Of a stretch of DNA of 64,000 bases, positions 1 through 10,900 are shown one piece after another. The stretch is from Sergeia podlipaevii. Its lineage: Eukaryota > Euglenozoa > Kinetoplastea > Trypanosomatida > Trypanosomatidae. The notes under the pieces were generated by a model, which worked only from the letters and a program-made list of their open reading frames with translations, searched no databases and was not told where the DNA came from. Where the stretch lies: positions 1 to 64,000 of the forward strand of contig JASANZ010002196.1 of assembly GCA_030849805.1 (NCBI GenBank). Direction: 5' to 3'. The position numbers and the translations under genes are program-made. Position 1 is the stretch's first letter. Every line of letters starts with the position of its first letter.

Positions 1-187
1 CTACTAAAATGAGAAGAAATGAGGTGAGAGAAAAGGAGTATGTTGGTGAGCAAAGTAGTCGGTGGAAAGTTTGTGGCCAAATCCACACTTTTGTTTCGTG
101 AGGAGAAGTAGTGCTACAATGTTGATACGTTTTTTGTGTTTGGATACTCTATATGTTCATTTATAACCGTCAGCGAAGCCCATTTTT

Positions 188-2233
188 CTACGTGTAGTAA
201 TCCGCTGCGGCTGGCTGCGCTGCGGATGTTGTTGTGGCTGACGTAGGAACGACGGGTCCAAGCAACGTTGGGTTTATCACAGCGAGAGCTGGCGGCGAGA
301 GAAGTGGTGGAGCGGATGGCGGAACTTGTAGTTCAACCGCACCTGCGGTGGGAACCGGCAGTGGTGGTGGTGGTGTGAATGGTGGGGTTGTAGCGAACTG
401 GAAGGACGCGAGCGTGTTTTGCCACTGCGATGGCGCGGCGGGTGCATTTGCGTTGGGGTGGGTCGGTGTCAGGCTCCAGTCATTGCTCGCGCCAAGTGCC
501 GGGGTGAGTGGCGCGGCAGCAGGTGTGGGGACAGGGAGTACGGATGTGACCGTTGGTAGCGGGGTTTGCGATGATGTCACAGGCACAGGCACCGGGGACG
601 CCGGCGCTGGCACAGGTACAGGCTGCGCAGATGCAGGTGCTGGCGGCGGAGGAGGCGGCAGTGATGGCGCTAGTGTAGCTGGAGGTAGAACCGGAGTTAG
701 AGCCGATGCGGGCACGAGTGCAGGCGATTGAGTCGCTGGCGTCTGCTTTGCAGGTGACTTTCTGACTGCTGAAAAGCTGCTGCTGCTTCTGCTGGTGAGC
801 GAGGACCACGAAGATGCGGAGGAATAGGAGCGGCTGGAACTGCTTCGGCTGCTGCTGCTGCTGGTGGTGCCTGAAAACGCCGCCGAGCGCTTCTTTTCAG
901 CTTTGCTCTTTCTCGTTTTTTCATCCTTTTTGCGCTCGGGAGAACTGCGAATTGCCGTGCCGTCCTTGCTGAAGCGTTTGTCGACCGCCGATTGAATCAT
1001 AATGTTGACGTACTTGATGAGAGATTGCACGGCGTCACCGAGTTCTTTGCAGAACTCCACGTACTGCGCGGACAGCTTCTTCAGTGGCACCTCGAGTGCG
1101 TCGTGATATGCGATGGTGAGGTAGGACAGATTAGTGCCAATACACTGCAACTGAAAGAGCACTTCATACACGAGGAAGTGACTAACAGAGCCCTTCTCTG
1201 GAGTGGGGAGCTTGTTCACTGGGTTTCGCTTCAACGCAGGAGCTCCTTCACTGAGTTCGCGTGTCGTGCCAGTGCGCTGTGGTGTCGTCCCGTTCTCGTC
1301 AATCAACTGGTTAGCAATTTGGAGCACGATATTGGCCAGTTTGCTGATCTGCTCGACGCGCTTGCCAATTGGTCGTGTCAACGACTTTGCCGCCTCTGCG
1401 ACGGCGATCACATTGAGTTTATCGTGCTCACGCTTGAGCGTGGTAGCGAGCGACTCACTGAGCGACTGGAGCTGGAAGGCGATGTTATACTCAAGGATGT
1501 AAAGCAAAGTGTGTTTCTCTATTGTGTCACGCGATGTGCGGCGCTGCTCATGCTGCGAGGATGGGTTCTGTCTCCCAGGACTCTGCGTCTTGCCGCGACT
1601 GCGCTGTCTTCCTTCACCGTCACCGCTATCTACCGACGAGGATAGCATCCGCTGCCGCTCTCTACTAGCGCCATGCCTGCCACTCCCCTTTACAACAACT
1701 CGTACAATGTACGGCTTCGTAGCTGTAGCCTGCGCCTGCGACAGTGCTGGGGGCGGTGAGATCTGGCTGACCACTTGTTGCTGTTGGGGCTGGGGCTGCC
1801 ACTGAGACTCAGCTTGGTCAATGATCTCCACCACTATACATGACATCTCTGCGTAGCCGAGGGTTGCACCAGTAGTGGTGCTCACCATAGGGTAGCTCAC
1901 GTACGGTCTGTTATTGTTTGCAGGGCCGTTGCTCTGCACTGGACACGGGCACGACCAGCGAATCGCCGCATCTAAGCCAAATTGGCAAAAACACTTGGCT
2001 GGAAGCAGAGCGGCCGCTTGCGTGCTGTCGAGGCGAAAGTCAGCCTTGTGGCACACATTGAATTGCACCCGGCGCTGCTGCTGTTGCTGTGGTTCTATCG
2101 GGTCTGAAGGCACCACAATGGGAGGAAAGTCCATAAAGCGAATGGTGATAGGATGCACACTGCCTGATTGCAGTGGTAGTGAGACGTCATGCAGACATCG
2201 AACTGTTACTTCCAAACGGTACTGCTTCTCCAT
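188..2233 (-). CDS. Hypothetical protein with duplicated helical module
   Basis: This 681-residue protein is not recognised. Residues 1-140 form a compact region with alternating beta-like hydrophobics and several cysteines (C81, C83, C95, C97), which could be a C2-like fold; that is a guess. Residues 145-235 are Gln/Ser/Arg-rich linker. Residues 241-316 and 351-426 are two copies of one helical module: both have a Y...FQLQ signature near the front (FQLQ at 253-256 and 360-363) and end in a similar segment closing with NGT or DGT. The C-terminal 240 residues are Ser-rich and then Pro/Ala-rich, and are probably disordered. The start is an ATG with no better choice nearby, and the stop is TAG. 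The protein may be a scaffold or cytoskeletal component, but nothing in the sequence proves it. Confidence 0.8.
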   Translation of the reverse strand: MEKQYRLEVTVRCLHDVSLPLQSGSVHPITIRFMDFPPIVVPSDPIEPQQQQQRRVQFNVCHKADFRLDSTQAAALLPAKCFCQFGLDAAIRWSCPCPVQSNGPANNNRPYVSYPMVSTTTGATLGYAEMSCIVVEIIDQAESQWQPQPQQQQVVSQISPPPALSQAQATATKPYIVRVVVKGSGRHGASRERQRMLSSSVDSGDGEGRQRSRGKTQSPGRQNPSSQHEQRRTSRDTIEKHTLLYILEYNIAFQLQSLSESLATTLKREHDKLNVIAVAEAAKSLTRPIGKRVEQISKLANIVLQIANQLIDENGTTPQRTGTTRELSEGAPALKRNPVNKLPTPEKGSVSHFLVYEVLFQLQCIGTNLSYLTIAYHDALEVPLKKLSAQYVEFCKELGDAVQSLIKYVNIMIQSAVDKRFSKDGTAIRSSPERKKDEKTRKSKAEKKRSAAFSGTTSSSSSRSSSSRSYSSASSWSSLTSRSSSSFSAVRKSPAKQTPATQSPALVPASALTPVLPPATLAPSLPPPPPPAPASAQPVPVPAPASPVPVPVTSSQTPLPTVTSVLPVPTPAAAPLTPALGASNDWSLTPTHPNANAPAAPSQWQNTLASFQFATTPPFTPPPPLPVPTAGAVELQVPPSAPPLLSPPALAVINPTLLGPVVPTSATTTSAAQPAAADYYT

Positions 2234-2906
2234 GTTTCTAGGTCTTTTCGCTATGGTTCTTCGCTCAACACGTTGAGAAAAGCTTATCTATATTTCTACT
2301 TTTTGATCTATCGGCTTGATTCCTTTTCCTTTCGTTGTCTACAACTATGCCACCGCCAATTATAGTGGGTAGCTGATTTTCGTTGATGTTGTTCACACTA
2401 AAGAGGAGGAAGCAACAACAACAACAACAAACCCAAATACAATAGCCAATGTATTGTGAATCTTAATGCAACACACTTTTTTTTTTTTTGAACGCACACT
2501 TACGCGGGAAAAGGGGCTGGTAAGTACTCCTCCCTTCTTTTTGCGCGGAGCGGCGTTTCGTTCCTTTTCAATAGAAAAACAATCAGCGAGTGTATAAAGA
2601 GAAACAGTAACAGTGAAACACGATTTCGTAAAAAAAAAAGTGAGAACATACTTTTCCCTACCAAAAAAGGCACGTTCACTACACCACACACATGCGCACC
2701 GTAGTGGACCTAGATGGAAAGGAAAGGTATCGAGACAAAAAATCAGTAAGCTGAGCTGCGCGCATCAGATAGAATTACCTTGAAGTTTTTTTTTTTTTTT
2801 TTTAAGTGAACAACGTGCGGACACACAAACGCTACTACAAACGCATTGCCACATCAGCACACACACCTTTACCACCACCACCGCCGCTAGTCTCCACATT
2901 GCCGTA
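2234..2906. other. Intergenic spacer
   Basis: AT-rich spacer without a credible reading frame. A purine run on the plus strand at 2400-2412 is a possible pyrimidine tract for trans-splicing of the gene ending at 188. Long T runs on the plus strand near 2479 and 2788-2804 are A runs on the transcribed strand. Nothing else was seen. Confidence 0.6.
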
Positions 2907-4250
2907 CTAGACATCCTCTCCGTTGTCGCCATCCTTGCCGCCCTTTTTATCCTTGTACTTACCGCGGCCGTAGCGGCGATCTAGGGCGTCCTGGGTGAAT
3001 ATGCGAGAATGAAGGGTACTCGCGGCCACCATCTCCGGGGACTTCTGCATATCCTCCAGCGTCGGCAGCACCGCACGATCACGGATGCGACCGGTACGAC
3101 CACCCACCTCACCGCGCTTGGGTGCCTCCTCACCGGGTTTCATCGCCTGCGCATTACTGCGCGCGGCAATGGCGTCCTGCTGTTCCTGCAAGGCGTGTGC
3201 TCGGTCCAACTTGGACTTGCGTCTACGCAGTGGTGTAGATGTGTTGCTCGTCTGGGCACCACTACCAGCAGTAGCGTCATCACCGCTAGTATCCTCGTCC
3301 TGGCGTGGTGGACGCCTGAAGACGGTGTTGGAGCCGGTCTTGCCGCGGTCAATGTAAGCGCGACGACTAATCTCTCGTTCCTTATCGGTCTCCTCCACAC
3401 TACGCGCGACGCGCATGTTTGAGTGACGGCGGTCTTCCTCACTCACCAAATCGTCAAAGGCACGGGAGAGCGCAGCTGCTTCAGCATCGGCCTCTGCTGC
3501 CGTGCCTGTGTCTGCCCCCCCACCTAGCAATAGCTCTTCCTCCTGTGCGCTTGCTAGCATGCGGAGCAGACGGTCCTCTGCCAGCTCGGTGCCCTCTGGC
3601 GGCTGGTACATGGTCGCCGCACCGTCCCCGTTCTCCGTGGTGTGATTCGTCATGAGATTGGCAGGCACTTGCACAATGTTGCCCTCGACATCCTCTAGCA
3701 TTGGCATCTGTCCAGCAAAGTTGAGCGGATAAGGCTCTTTCGAGCCAGCCCTGTACTTGTCCAACTCCTTATCGATGTGATCTTGGATCTTGGACTGGGG
3801 AATATACTGTATGTGCGCCATGTACTGCAGCCGCTCACTCGCACGTTCATACCAGTAGAAGAACTGCCGTTCATGAAATTCCCTGAGCAGGTCAAGGTGC
3901 TTCTTCTTGAGCGCCTGACGGCCTTGCGCCATCTGCTGCGTCTCACGGCGCTTGCGCTCCTGCGCTTGCATTTCATGCTCCCACTGCGCTAGCTGTGCCG
4001 CCTTGGTGACATTATACTTGTGAATGTACTCATCCGCGTTGACGCGAAAGGATTCTAGCCATTGACGCTTGTACACCTTGCGCAGATGCTCAAATTGAGC
4101 CTCGTGCACATTACGCCAGAGTTCATTTTGTTTCCACATCCAATGCCGATAGGGCGTCAAAAAACCAGTCATTTTTCTTCCGTGATCTGACTTTGATGGA
4201 AGATTATAGTAGGGCCGCATCTGCAGCAACCCTACTGTTGACCGCCGCAT
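2907..4250 (-). CDS. Probable mitochondrial ribosomal protein mS26
   Basis: 447 residues. The first ~200 form a long, highly charged helical region rich in Arg, Gln and aromatic residues, from the YRHW motif near residue 33 through a Glu/Arg/Gln-rich coiled coil to a segment with an IxxxxIDKELDKYR pattern followed by a PYPLNFAGQ turn. This order resembles the mS26 family of small-subunit mitoribosomal proteins, whose helix ends in a comparable 'ENLEARVEAALDS-x-NYNWAI' type element. The N-terminus (MRRSTVGLLQMRPYYN) is basic and could be a mitochondrial targeting sequence. Residues 200-447 are acidic and then Lys/Arg-rich low-complexity sequence, a kinetoplastid-type extension, ending in a Lys/Gly/Asp tail. 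The ATG start is clear and the stop is TAG. The family call rests on pattern likeness only; a generic coiled-coil protein is the alternative. Confidence 0.55.
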   Translation of the reverse strand: MRRSTVGLLQMRPYYNLPSKSDHGRKMTGFLTPYRHWMWKQNELWRNVHEAQFEHLRKVYKRQWLESFRVNADEYIHKYNVTKAAQLAQWEHEMQAQERKRRETQQMAQGRQALKKKHLDLLREFHERQFFYWYERASERLQYMAHIQYIPQSKIQDHIDKELDKYRAGSKEPYPLNFAGQMPMLEDVEGNIVQVPANLMTNHTTENGDGAATMYQPPEGTELAEDRLLRMLASAQEEELLLGGGADTGTAAEADAEAAALSRAFDDLVSEEDRRHSNMRVARSVEETDKEREISRRAYIDRGKTGSNTVFRRPPRQDEDTSGDDATAGSGAQTSNTSTPLRRRKSKLDRAHALQEQQDAIAARSNAQAMKPGEEAPKRGEVGGRTGRIRDRAVLPTLEDMQKSPEMVAASTLHSRIFTQDALDRRYGRGKYKDKKGGKDGDNGEDV

Positions 4251-4733
4251 TGCTTTTGAGCAACTACTAAAGGCCTAACGGTGTACTTCTTTGAAAATAA
4301 ATAGCTTCATAGAAAAAATAAGAGGTGATACGAGAAAAAAAGACAACGCGATTGATACAAAGATAAGAAGAAGAAAAAGAAAGGCAGCCTACAAGCTGCA
4401 CTCAATTATTCAATCATCTTGTTTTCCAATCTCCATTTATTCTTCATCGCAAAGTGGCTGGACATTTTTTAAAAAGTCCTTTATCTGGTTTAGATAGAAT
4501 CTCTAACAGTGAACGTCATCGTACTACAACGTGAAGCTACATAAGCAGCAAATAGGAAATGGGAAAGAAAGGCAAAAAGAAAGAAACAGAACCAGTATTT
4601 ATCATTCTCTTCACACACTCATCATCAAAAGTAATAATCGTAATAAATATATATATAATGAAGGTGTGCATACATACAAAGTAGCATCCCCACGTAACCT
4701 GTACACGCGCGCGTACACAGCAACTAGTTATCA
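4251..4733. other. Intergenic spacer
   Basis: AT-rich spacer between the FYVE gene and the mS26-like gene. It holds a clear pyrimidine tract on the coding strand (4365-4384) and otherwise AT-rich sequence. No supportable gene. Confidence 0.6.
4365..4384 (-). promoter_or_regulatory. Polypyrimidine tract for trans-splicing of the mS26-like gene
   Basis: A 20-nt all-purine run on the plus strand (all pyrimidine on the coding strand) lies about 115 nt upstream of the ATG at 4250, with AG dinucleotides between tract and ATG. This is the usual acceptor layout in trypanosomatids. The exact acceptor AG cannot be fixed from sequence alone. Confidence 0.45.
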
Positions 4734-5879
4734 TTAATATTCATCAAACAAGTCCGCACACGCGTGCTTGACACCCTCCTGGGAGATGTGGAGAGCGATG
4801 CATTGGGCAGCGGCTGTGACAGCTTTTTCTTTCAGCGCTACGAGCGACCCAGCAGCGTCGTCTGTCATGGGAAACACCCTCTTCACGGGTTCTAGCAGCA
4901 CACTTGCGCTACCTTCCGACGGGGCAGGAAGTGGCAGTAGAGAGGTGCCCAATTCATGCTCAGATACCTCAGGTTGCAGTGTGAGTGCCTCCGTCTCGCG
5001 ACTGTACTCCACCATTGAGTCCGGCTCCACCCTCTCTGCGCGCTGTACGAGAATGTCCGTGAAGAGCGCTTCCTGGCGGACTGTGGACCAACGCTGAACA
5101 AGGCGGTCGCACTCTGTGACCTCCGTGCCATGCGGGGAAGGATGAACACTATTCCCGCTGCGCATCCCATCTACGCCATTGTTGCTGCTGCCGCCGTGTT
5201 GAGTGCTGTTGCTAGGGTCATAGCAGTGGTCCATGTAAGCACGCTCCTGACTGGATGTATGCCCGTTCACACTTACTGCTGCTGCTGTTGTTGCGTTCTG
5301 ATACTGTTGTGATTGTGGTGGTGGCTGCTGCTGCTGCTGCGACTTTTGCAGGCCGCCAGACGCTGTTGCTGCCCCAACACCGTTTAGCAATGATTGCTGC
5401 TGCTGCTGTTGCTGTTGCTTCAGTGGTGTTGACTTTGCTGCGTCCTGCGCGGAGGACTGTGGACTCAACTTCGATGCTGTGCGTCCGGCTGACGCTGTTG
5501 GTGAAGGCGATCCTTGCGAGGCCGCGGCTACACTACCGCTGTGGTCAAGTTGGTGCTGTCTCTCACCCGATGATCGTCCCCCCTTCCCGTTCATGCTGTT
5601 GCCCCGTCCTCCTGACATGAACGGAGAGCTACCTGTAAGGGCAGCATAGCACGTGTTGCAGACCCGCACGGGGGCACGTAGATTGCGCTGAGGGATAGGG
5701 CACTCACGACTCGAGCAGGAGGAGCAAAATATGTAACCACAGTTGCGGCAATGGTGACGACGCACTGTGAGAGTGAAAACAACCCCGCAGCTTGAACATG
5801 TGGGGGCGTCCTCGTCGCGTTGCCAGTACCCCTTGGGCTGATTGTCTGCTATGTTTGCAAGTTTCTTTAAGAAGCTCAT
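4734..5879 (-). CDS. FYVE zinc-finger protein
   Basis: 381 residues from the ATG at 5879. The open frame continues upstream into AT-rich leader sequence but has no earlier ATG. Residues 19-79 are a complete FYVE domain: W19xxD22, the basic RRHHCRNCG at 40-48, paired cysteines at C28/C31, C44/C47, C52/C55 and C74/C77, and the VRVC motif at 71-74. FYVE domains bind phosphatidylinositol 3-phosphate and place proteins on endosomes, which here would mean the endo-lysosomal system. Residues ~85-260 are low-complexity Ser/Gln with two poly-Gln tracts. The C-terminal ~115 residues regain ordered composition but match nothing I recognise; the protein ends DLFDEY. It could be an endosomal adaptor or tether. 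The domain call is firm, the cellular role is inferred. Confidence 0.9.
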   Translation of the reverse strand: MSFLKKLANIADNQPKGYWQRDEDAPTCSSCGVVFTLTVRRHHCRNCGYIFCSSCSSRECPIPQRNLRAPVRVCNTCYAALTGSSPFMSGGRGNSMNGKGGRSSGERQHQLDHSGSVAAASQGSPSPTASAGRTASKLSPQSSAQDAAKSTPLKQQQQQQQQSLLNGVGAATASGGLQKSQQQQQPPPQSQQYQNATTAAAVSVNGHTSSQERAYMDHCYDPSNSTQHGGSSNNGVDGMRSGNSVHPSPHGTEVTECDRLVQRWSTVRQEALFTDILVQRAERVEPDSMVEYSRETEALTLQPEVSEHELGTSLLPLPAPSEGSASVLLEPVKRVFPMTDDAAGSLVALKEKAVTAAAQCIALHISQEGVKHACADLFDEY

Positions 5880-6299
5880 TTCTTCGTTTAGCACTACCAA
5901 AATAAATAGAAAAGCAGTAGTATTTGAAATAGAGTAACATATATATGTGGGGGGGGGGAAGAAGACGTGAATATACACATATATGCATTAGGCAGAAAAA
6001 TCACCACCAACAGCAGAAAAAAGTGCAGGGTCAACTTTTTTTTTCTCCATAAGTACATGTCACAAGGATAAGTGTGATGTTCTTCACTATAGAAAAATGT
6101 TGAGCGCATAGTGTGTTAACTGTTTTTTTTTTTTAGCTGTGGTGACTGTGTGTAAACACATGAAGAAAAGCAATCTATAATGTGAAAGACGGAGTAGGAC
6201 TCACCACCATATGAAACGCAAACGTCCAAAGTTCTATATATATCTTGTGCAAGTACCTTCTCTCCCCCCTGTACTTTAGACAGACCAAGAGAAAGTGAG
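5880..6299. other. Intergenic spacer
   Basis: AT-rich spacer. It contains a G-rich purine run (5949-5965) and T runs near 6036 and 6123 on the plus strand. No gene seen. Confidence 0.6.
5949..5965 (-). promoter_or_regulatory. Polypyrimidine tract upstream of the FYVE gene
   Basis: A 17-nt purine run on the plus strand reads as C/T-only on the coding strand, about 70 nt upstream of the ATG at 5879. An AG at 5893-5894 is a candidate acceptor. Confidence 0.4.
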
Positions 6300-7184
6300 T
6301 TAGAAATCAAGGGTATCGAAGAAGTCACACACCCTCTTCAGTGCCTCCACCTCACGCTCTGTTTGCTGCCGTCTTCGCCCATCATCGTCTTCGTCACGAG
6401 ACTGCTCATGTTGGACAACGCCACGACACACAGGGCAGAGGCACAGTGTGGAAGGGTGAGGAGGGATGAAGCGACTGTTCGGCGGCGGCGGCGGCACCGC
6501 TTTTGTTGCGAAAATTGCTGCTGATGGTACTACTTGTTTTACAATCGGAGGGGATGACGTAATAAAGGAAGAAAAGAAAGAGGGACCGTCGGCCACAGCG
6601 TGAGAGCCTTTACCTTGTTCAGTGCCCTGTGCGGAGACGAAGCGACTAGTGGTTGCTCCTGCTGCCCAGCTGGTGATGCGATGCGGCGTGTAGCGTGATG
6701 GCGCCACACGAGGTGAAGGAGGGAGTGCCGTTTCTGTGGTTGATGGAGGTACGACTGCTGGAACTGGAGCCGTTGCAAGTAGTGTCGGCGGCTCGCGCTG
6801 CGAGTGCATGGCAATGGCGTCTGCAACAAAAATCTCAACTTCGTCCCCAAGAGGCGAGGGAGACTCCGCTGCCAGCATGCGTAGATACCGCGCGCGTGCT
6901 TGCTCTTCGTGAAGGTGAGCACGAAAGACGTCGATTTCGCGTTTCTGCTGCTCCTCAATAGCCTTCACGAGAGAGCTGAACAAGGCCTGTTCGGCTTCTG
7001 CGTTGCGTTCAGAGTAGTCCCAAAGACTATCACTGCTACTAGAGGAGAATAATGAAGAATGCAACGATGCGGAGGCCTCAGCACTTTCCTCACTCAGTGA
7101 GTGTGGCCTACCTGCGCTCGAGATATCAAGACTGGAGCTGGCATTGTCATCCTTGTGTGTGTCCGCAAGCATAGCACTTTGCAT
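6300..7184 (-). CDS. Hypothetical protein, coiled-coil with CxCPxC motif
   Basis: 294 residues from the ATG at 7184; the open frame reaches further up only through a TTG codon. A second ATG four codons on is possible. The N-terminal ~55 residues are Ser-rich. A charged helix follows, with EEQQKREIDVF and EEQARARYLRML segments (about residues 80-110). A long Pro/Ser/Thr-rich linker comes next. Near residue 250 there is a short CLCPVC motif, a possible half zinc-binding knuckle, then an acidic/basic stretch and a short C-terminal helix ending FFDTLDF. Family not recognised. The composition and a long ATG-started frame in the dominant orientation support a real gene. Confidence 0.7.
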   Translation of the reverse strand: MQSAMLADTHKDDNASSSLDISSAGRPHSLSEESAEASASLHSSLFSSSSSDSLWDYSERNAEAEQALFSSLVKAIEEQQKREIDVFRAHLHEEQARARYLRMLAAESPSPLGDEVEIFVADAIAMHSQREPPTLLATAPVPAVVPPSTTETALPPSPRVAPSRYTPHRITSWAAGATTSRFVSAQGTEQGKGSHAVADGPSFFSSFITSSPPIVKQVVPSAAIFATKAVPPPPPNSRFIPPHPSTLCLCPVCRGVVQHEQSRDEDDDGRRRQQTEREVEALKRVCDFFDTLDF

Positions 7185-7983
7185 TTTAATAGCAACAGAC
7201 AACGACCAGCTGCTTTTTGTGTCGCTTTTGCTGTTGCCATCTGAATGTGTAAAGCTTCTTTTTTTTTTTTTTTTTTACATGAGAAGAATGAAAGGGAGGG
7301 AGAAGGCAAAAAAAAAAGAGAGTGAAAAAGGGGGGTGAACATCAGAGGTCTGCACGATGAGCCCGCAAGCATTCCTCCTCCTGCATAAGAAACACAACTT
7401 TCAGGTCATAGCAGAGTGCCACGTGCATATGCATCTCTCTCTCTCTCAACGGTGATACGTCCTCTTTGTAAACTAACAACAATAGTAATGACAGTATAAT
7501 CAAATGTAGATATATATATATATGGAATAGAAACGGTATGTTTGCTTTTCTCTCTCTCTCTCTCTCGCTCAACTTCTGATCTGCATTCTCCTTTGCATCC
7601 CCCTACCTTTTTCTTCCTCTCTCAAGTTAGAAAGAAAGAAAGAAAAAAGGATGAATGAGTGGGGTCAGGGGATAAAGATAAATCACTCTCCTGCGCTTAC
7701 GTGTGTATGTCTGCTCATGTGGTCGTGTCTCGACACGCTCCATCCATTGCTACACATACCACAACAACGGAAAAAAAAAAGAAGATAAATGTTGATTTCC
7801 TCTATAGAAATAGTGCCTTCTATGAAATATTTATTTGTGTAATCATGCTGTACTCCCCTTCCTCACATGGCACCAGTGTGTGTTGTGTGCGTGTTGAAAT
7901 GACATCTGTAAAACAAAATAAGAATGTTCTCATCAAGTCTAGACATCACATCCGCATACCCATGTCAAGACCCCAAAAATAGT
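7185..7983. other. Intergenic spacer with purine and pyrimidine runs
   Basis: AT-rich spacer. It has a T16 run ending at 7276, a purine run at 7290-7306 that may be the trans-splicing tract of the gene ending at 6300, two CT repeats near 7436 and 7550, and a short TA run near 7510. No gene supported. Confidence 0.6.
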
Positions 7984-10900
7984 TTAATACTCAAACCCGC
8001 GTAGATCCATCGTAAGCACCTTTGAACTTTCCCGCTCCTTGTCCTTCATCACGCCCACCAACATATCGGCCATGTGGTACAGCTGATCCTTGAGCGACAC
8101 CACAACAAACTGGCACGTGGTACAGTTCTTGCGGAGATACCGGGCAAGCTTCTGCACATTATCTGCGTCAAGTGCGGCATCCACTTCGTCCAGTACAAAA
8201 AATGGGGTGGGTGAGACTTCATGAATGGCAAAGAGCAGCGCAAGTGCGGCCATGGTGCGCTCACCGCCGGAAAGCAGCTCCATCGACATGTACCGCTTCA
8301 TCGGGGGTGTCGCGTGGTATGTGGTGCCGCCCAGGTACGGCTCTTCCATGTCTTCGAGGCTCAGGTAGGCAATGCCGTGGACCGCGTTGGCGCGAGTGCC
8401 AAGAGTGAGGTCCTGATAGATGAGAGAAACTCCCTTGGAGATCTTCTCGTAAGCCTCCATAAAGCGCTCCGTGCGCACCTGCTTGACTTGCATGAAATCA
8501 GCGTGCGCCTTGCGTGCTCGCTCGCGGGCTTCCTCCAGCGCCGTTGAGGACGTCCCTAACTGATCCTCGCTGGATACAAAGCGTTCGGCGACCCTCAGGT
8601 TCGGTGCCAGCGCCTCCATCTCCGCAGCAAGAGCCTCAATGAGTGTCTCAGTGCGTTCTCTATAAGCCAGAAACCGAGTCCGGTCTGCTGCTACCTGTCG
8701 CAGCGTGCCAGAGAGGTCCGTAAAGTCGATACAGACGTTGGTAGCTGACGTGGCATCGGTCGTGCCGAGTGCGCTAGAGGTGGAAAGTGATGACGGTCCG
8801 GTGTTCTGTTGTGAATCGGCAAGTAAGACGGCAAAAGGCTCCGAGTGCATGAGTCCCTCTATGCCCTCGACTTCCGTCCCAGACTCAGCTTCGCCATGAC
8901 CTCGCTTGCCTCGTGCACCGTGCGCCTCGGTCCTCTCCCGCTTTACTCCAGCGGAGTTGGCCGGTTTGAGTGGCAGCTCCGTCGCGTCCATCTGGCACCG
9001 TCGTACAATCGCAAGACGCCGCATGCGCAGCGTGTCACAAGCAGCCTGTAGCCCCGTCACGCCCTTCCGAGCATGTGCAAGTCTTCGCATCTCCGTTTCC
9101 GAGTTCGCCGTCATCTCTTTGATTTCCTTCTCGAGCGAGTCAAGGCTGGCGCGAGCAGTAGAAACACCAGCTTGGATCACCTCGTGCTTCTTCTTGGCGG
9201 TAGTAATGATCGCCTGATATGATGTTTGATCCTTCTTGCATTGTTCCATCTCCTTGAGAAGCTTCTCAGAGATATCGCGTGCGTCCTTCAGCGCGCTCGC
9301 CGCGCCGCCGCGTTGCGTAGCCACCTCGATCGAGGTGCTGAGCTTGTGAATCAAAAGCTGCAGTTGTTGTCGGCGTTCGGCGCGCTGCTGCCCCTGCTGT
9401 GCTTGCTGTGCCTCCCACTGAAGCAAGTTCGGCATGTTCACCCGCTTTTGAAAGTCAACAAAGATGCGGCCCTCTACAAGCGCAACTGACTTGGCAATGT
9501 CAAGCACACCCCGCTCCAGTGTTTCTAGCTCCTTGGAATGCCGTTTGGCTCGCTGCTCCAACTCGACGCCTTGCTCCGTGTGACGCTCGAGCTCGGCCTT
9601 GAGAGCGTCCACCTGCCCCCCATATGCCTTTTTCTCCCCCGCCACCACTTGCAGCCGCCCACGCGTGAATTCGAGACGCGCAGACATGTCGCGGATAGCA
9701 ATCTGTGCCTTGGCCAAGTCCGCTTCGCCCGCACCTGCCACATCGCTCAACAACTGCTCGCGCGCAACTCGCAGGTCCTCGTACTTCTTCTCATCCCACT
9801 TGCGGGAGCGGCTCTGCACTGCGGCGAGACCACCCTGTACCGACCCATTGCGCAGCAGCATGGTGCCATCCAGCGTAACGACCTTATACCGCTCACCACC
9901 AGGGTTGCCGTAGGCCACCTTGCGAGCTTCATCCATTGCGTCGCACACGAGCGTCTGGCCAAGCGCATAGCGAATGGCCGGGGCTAGTTCGGGGTCAAAG
10001 CGTACAACATCCGCGAGGGGTTTGCAAGTTCCACCGAACGCACGGACACGATCGTCAACGGCGGTCCCTTGCACCCCGTCCAAAGGGAGAAAAGTCAGAG
10101 GCGCCATCCGCTGCTGCTTCATATGACGCACACACGCAATTGCGGTTTCTGTAGTGTCGACCACGATGGCCTCAAGATTACGACCAAGCGCAACCGTTAC
10201 TGCGTCGCGGTAGCGCTCGTTCGGTACAGTGCACAAGTCCACGAGACGGCCACGAATGGGAAAGAGTGTACGGAGGGCGTGCACGGTCTCCGCCATGCGA
10301 GTGCTTTGCTTATCACTGTCCTTCATGTAGCGCAATTCGTAAAGCTGTTCCTGTATCCGTGCTAGTTCTCCATCGCGCTCCTTCGCCTTACGCTGCATAG
10401 CAATCAGATCCTTCTCCGCCTTGGCAATCTGCTTTTCCAATGTAGTGGCAGCCTCTTCAAGGTCCTTGCGGCGGCGCTCAAGCTCTCCTCCTTGTGCAAT
10501 GGCCCGCTGGATAGCCTCCTGCAGATCCGCCGTCTGGAGTGCGTGGGTTTCCTGCGCCACTTGGCACTGTCTCGCCGCCTCTTGCGCGGACTCCCGTTGT
10601 CGCTGCACCGTCGACATCTCCTGACGCAAGTTCACCGTCTCGCAGTCAGCTTCTTTGCGTAAGCGGCGGTACTCCACAAGATTGTCGTCACCGAGCAGCA
10701 CCTTGTTGGTTGCCGCGCTCTCTGCGTCTTCACGTGCACATTGCGCCTCATATCCCGATAGAAGTGCCTCCTGACGCTGTTTTTCCTCTTCAAGCCGCTT
10801 CTCCTCCTTACTCCGCAAGGCATCCGCCTTGGTGAGGGTCTCTAGTTCCAGTTTCTGAACGTCACGTTTGCGCGTAAGATGCACAATGGCGGCATTGATG

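Noticed and set aside
234..731. 165-codon plus-strand frame, Gly/Ala/Val-rich
   Set aside because: Antisense shadow of the Pro/Ala/Ser-rich C-terminus of the first gene.
992..1645. 217-codon plus-strand frame
   Set aside because: Antisense shadow of the helical modules of the first gene; the minus-strand frame is longer and shows an internal repeat.
5880..5978. 33-residue hydrophobic N-terminal extension of the FYVE protein
   Set aside because: No ATG precedes the chosen start; the extension opens with GTG and is AT-rich leader.
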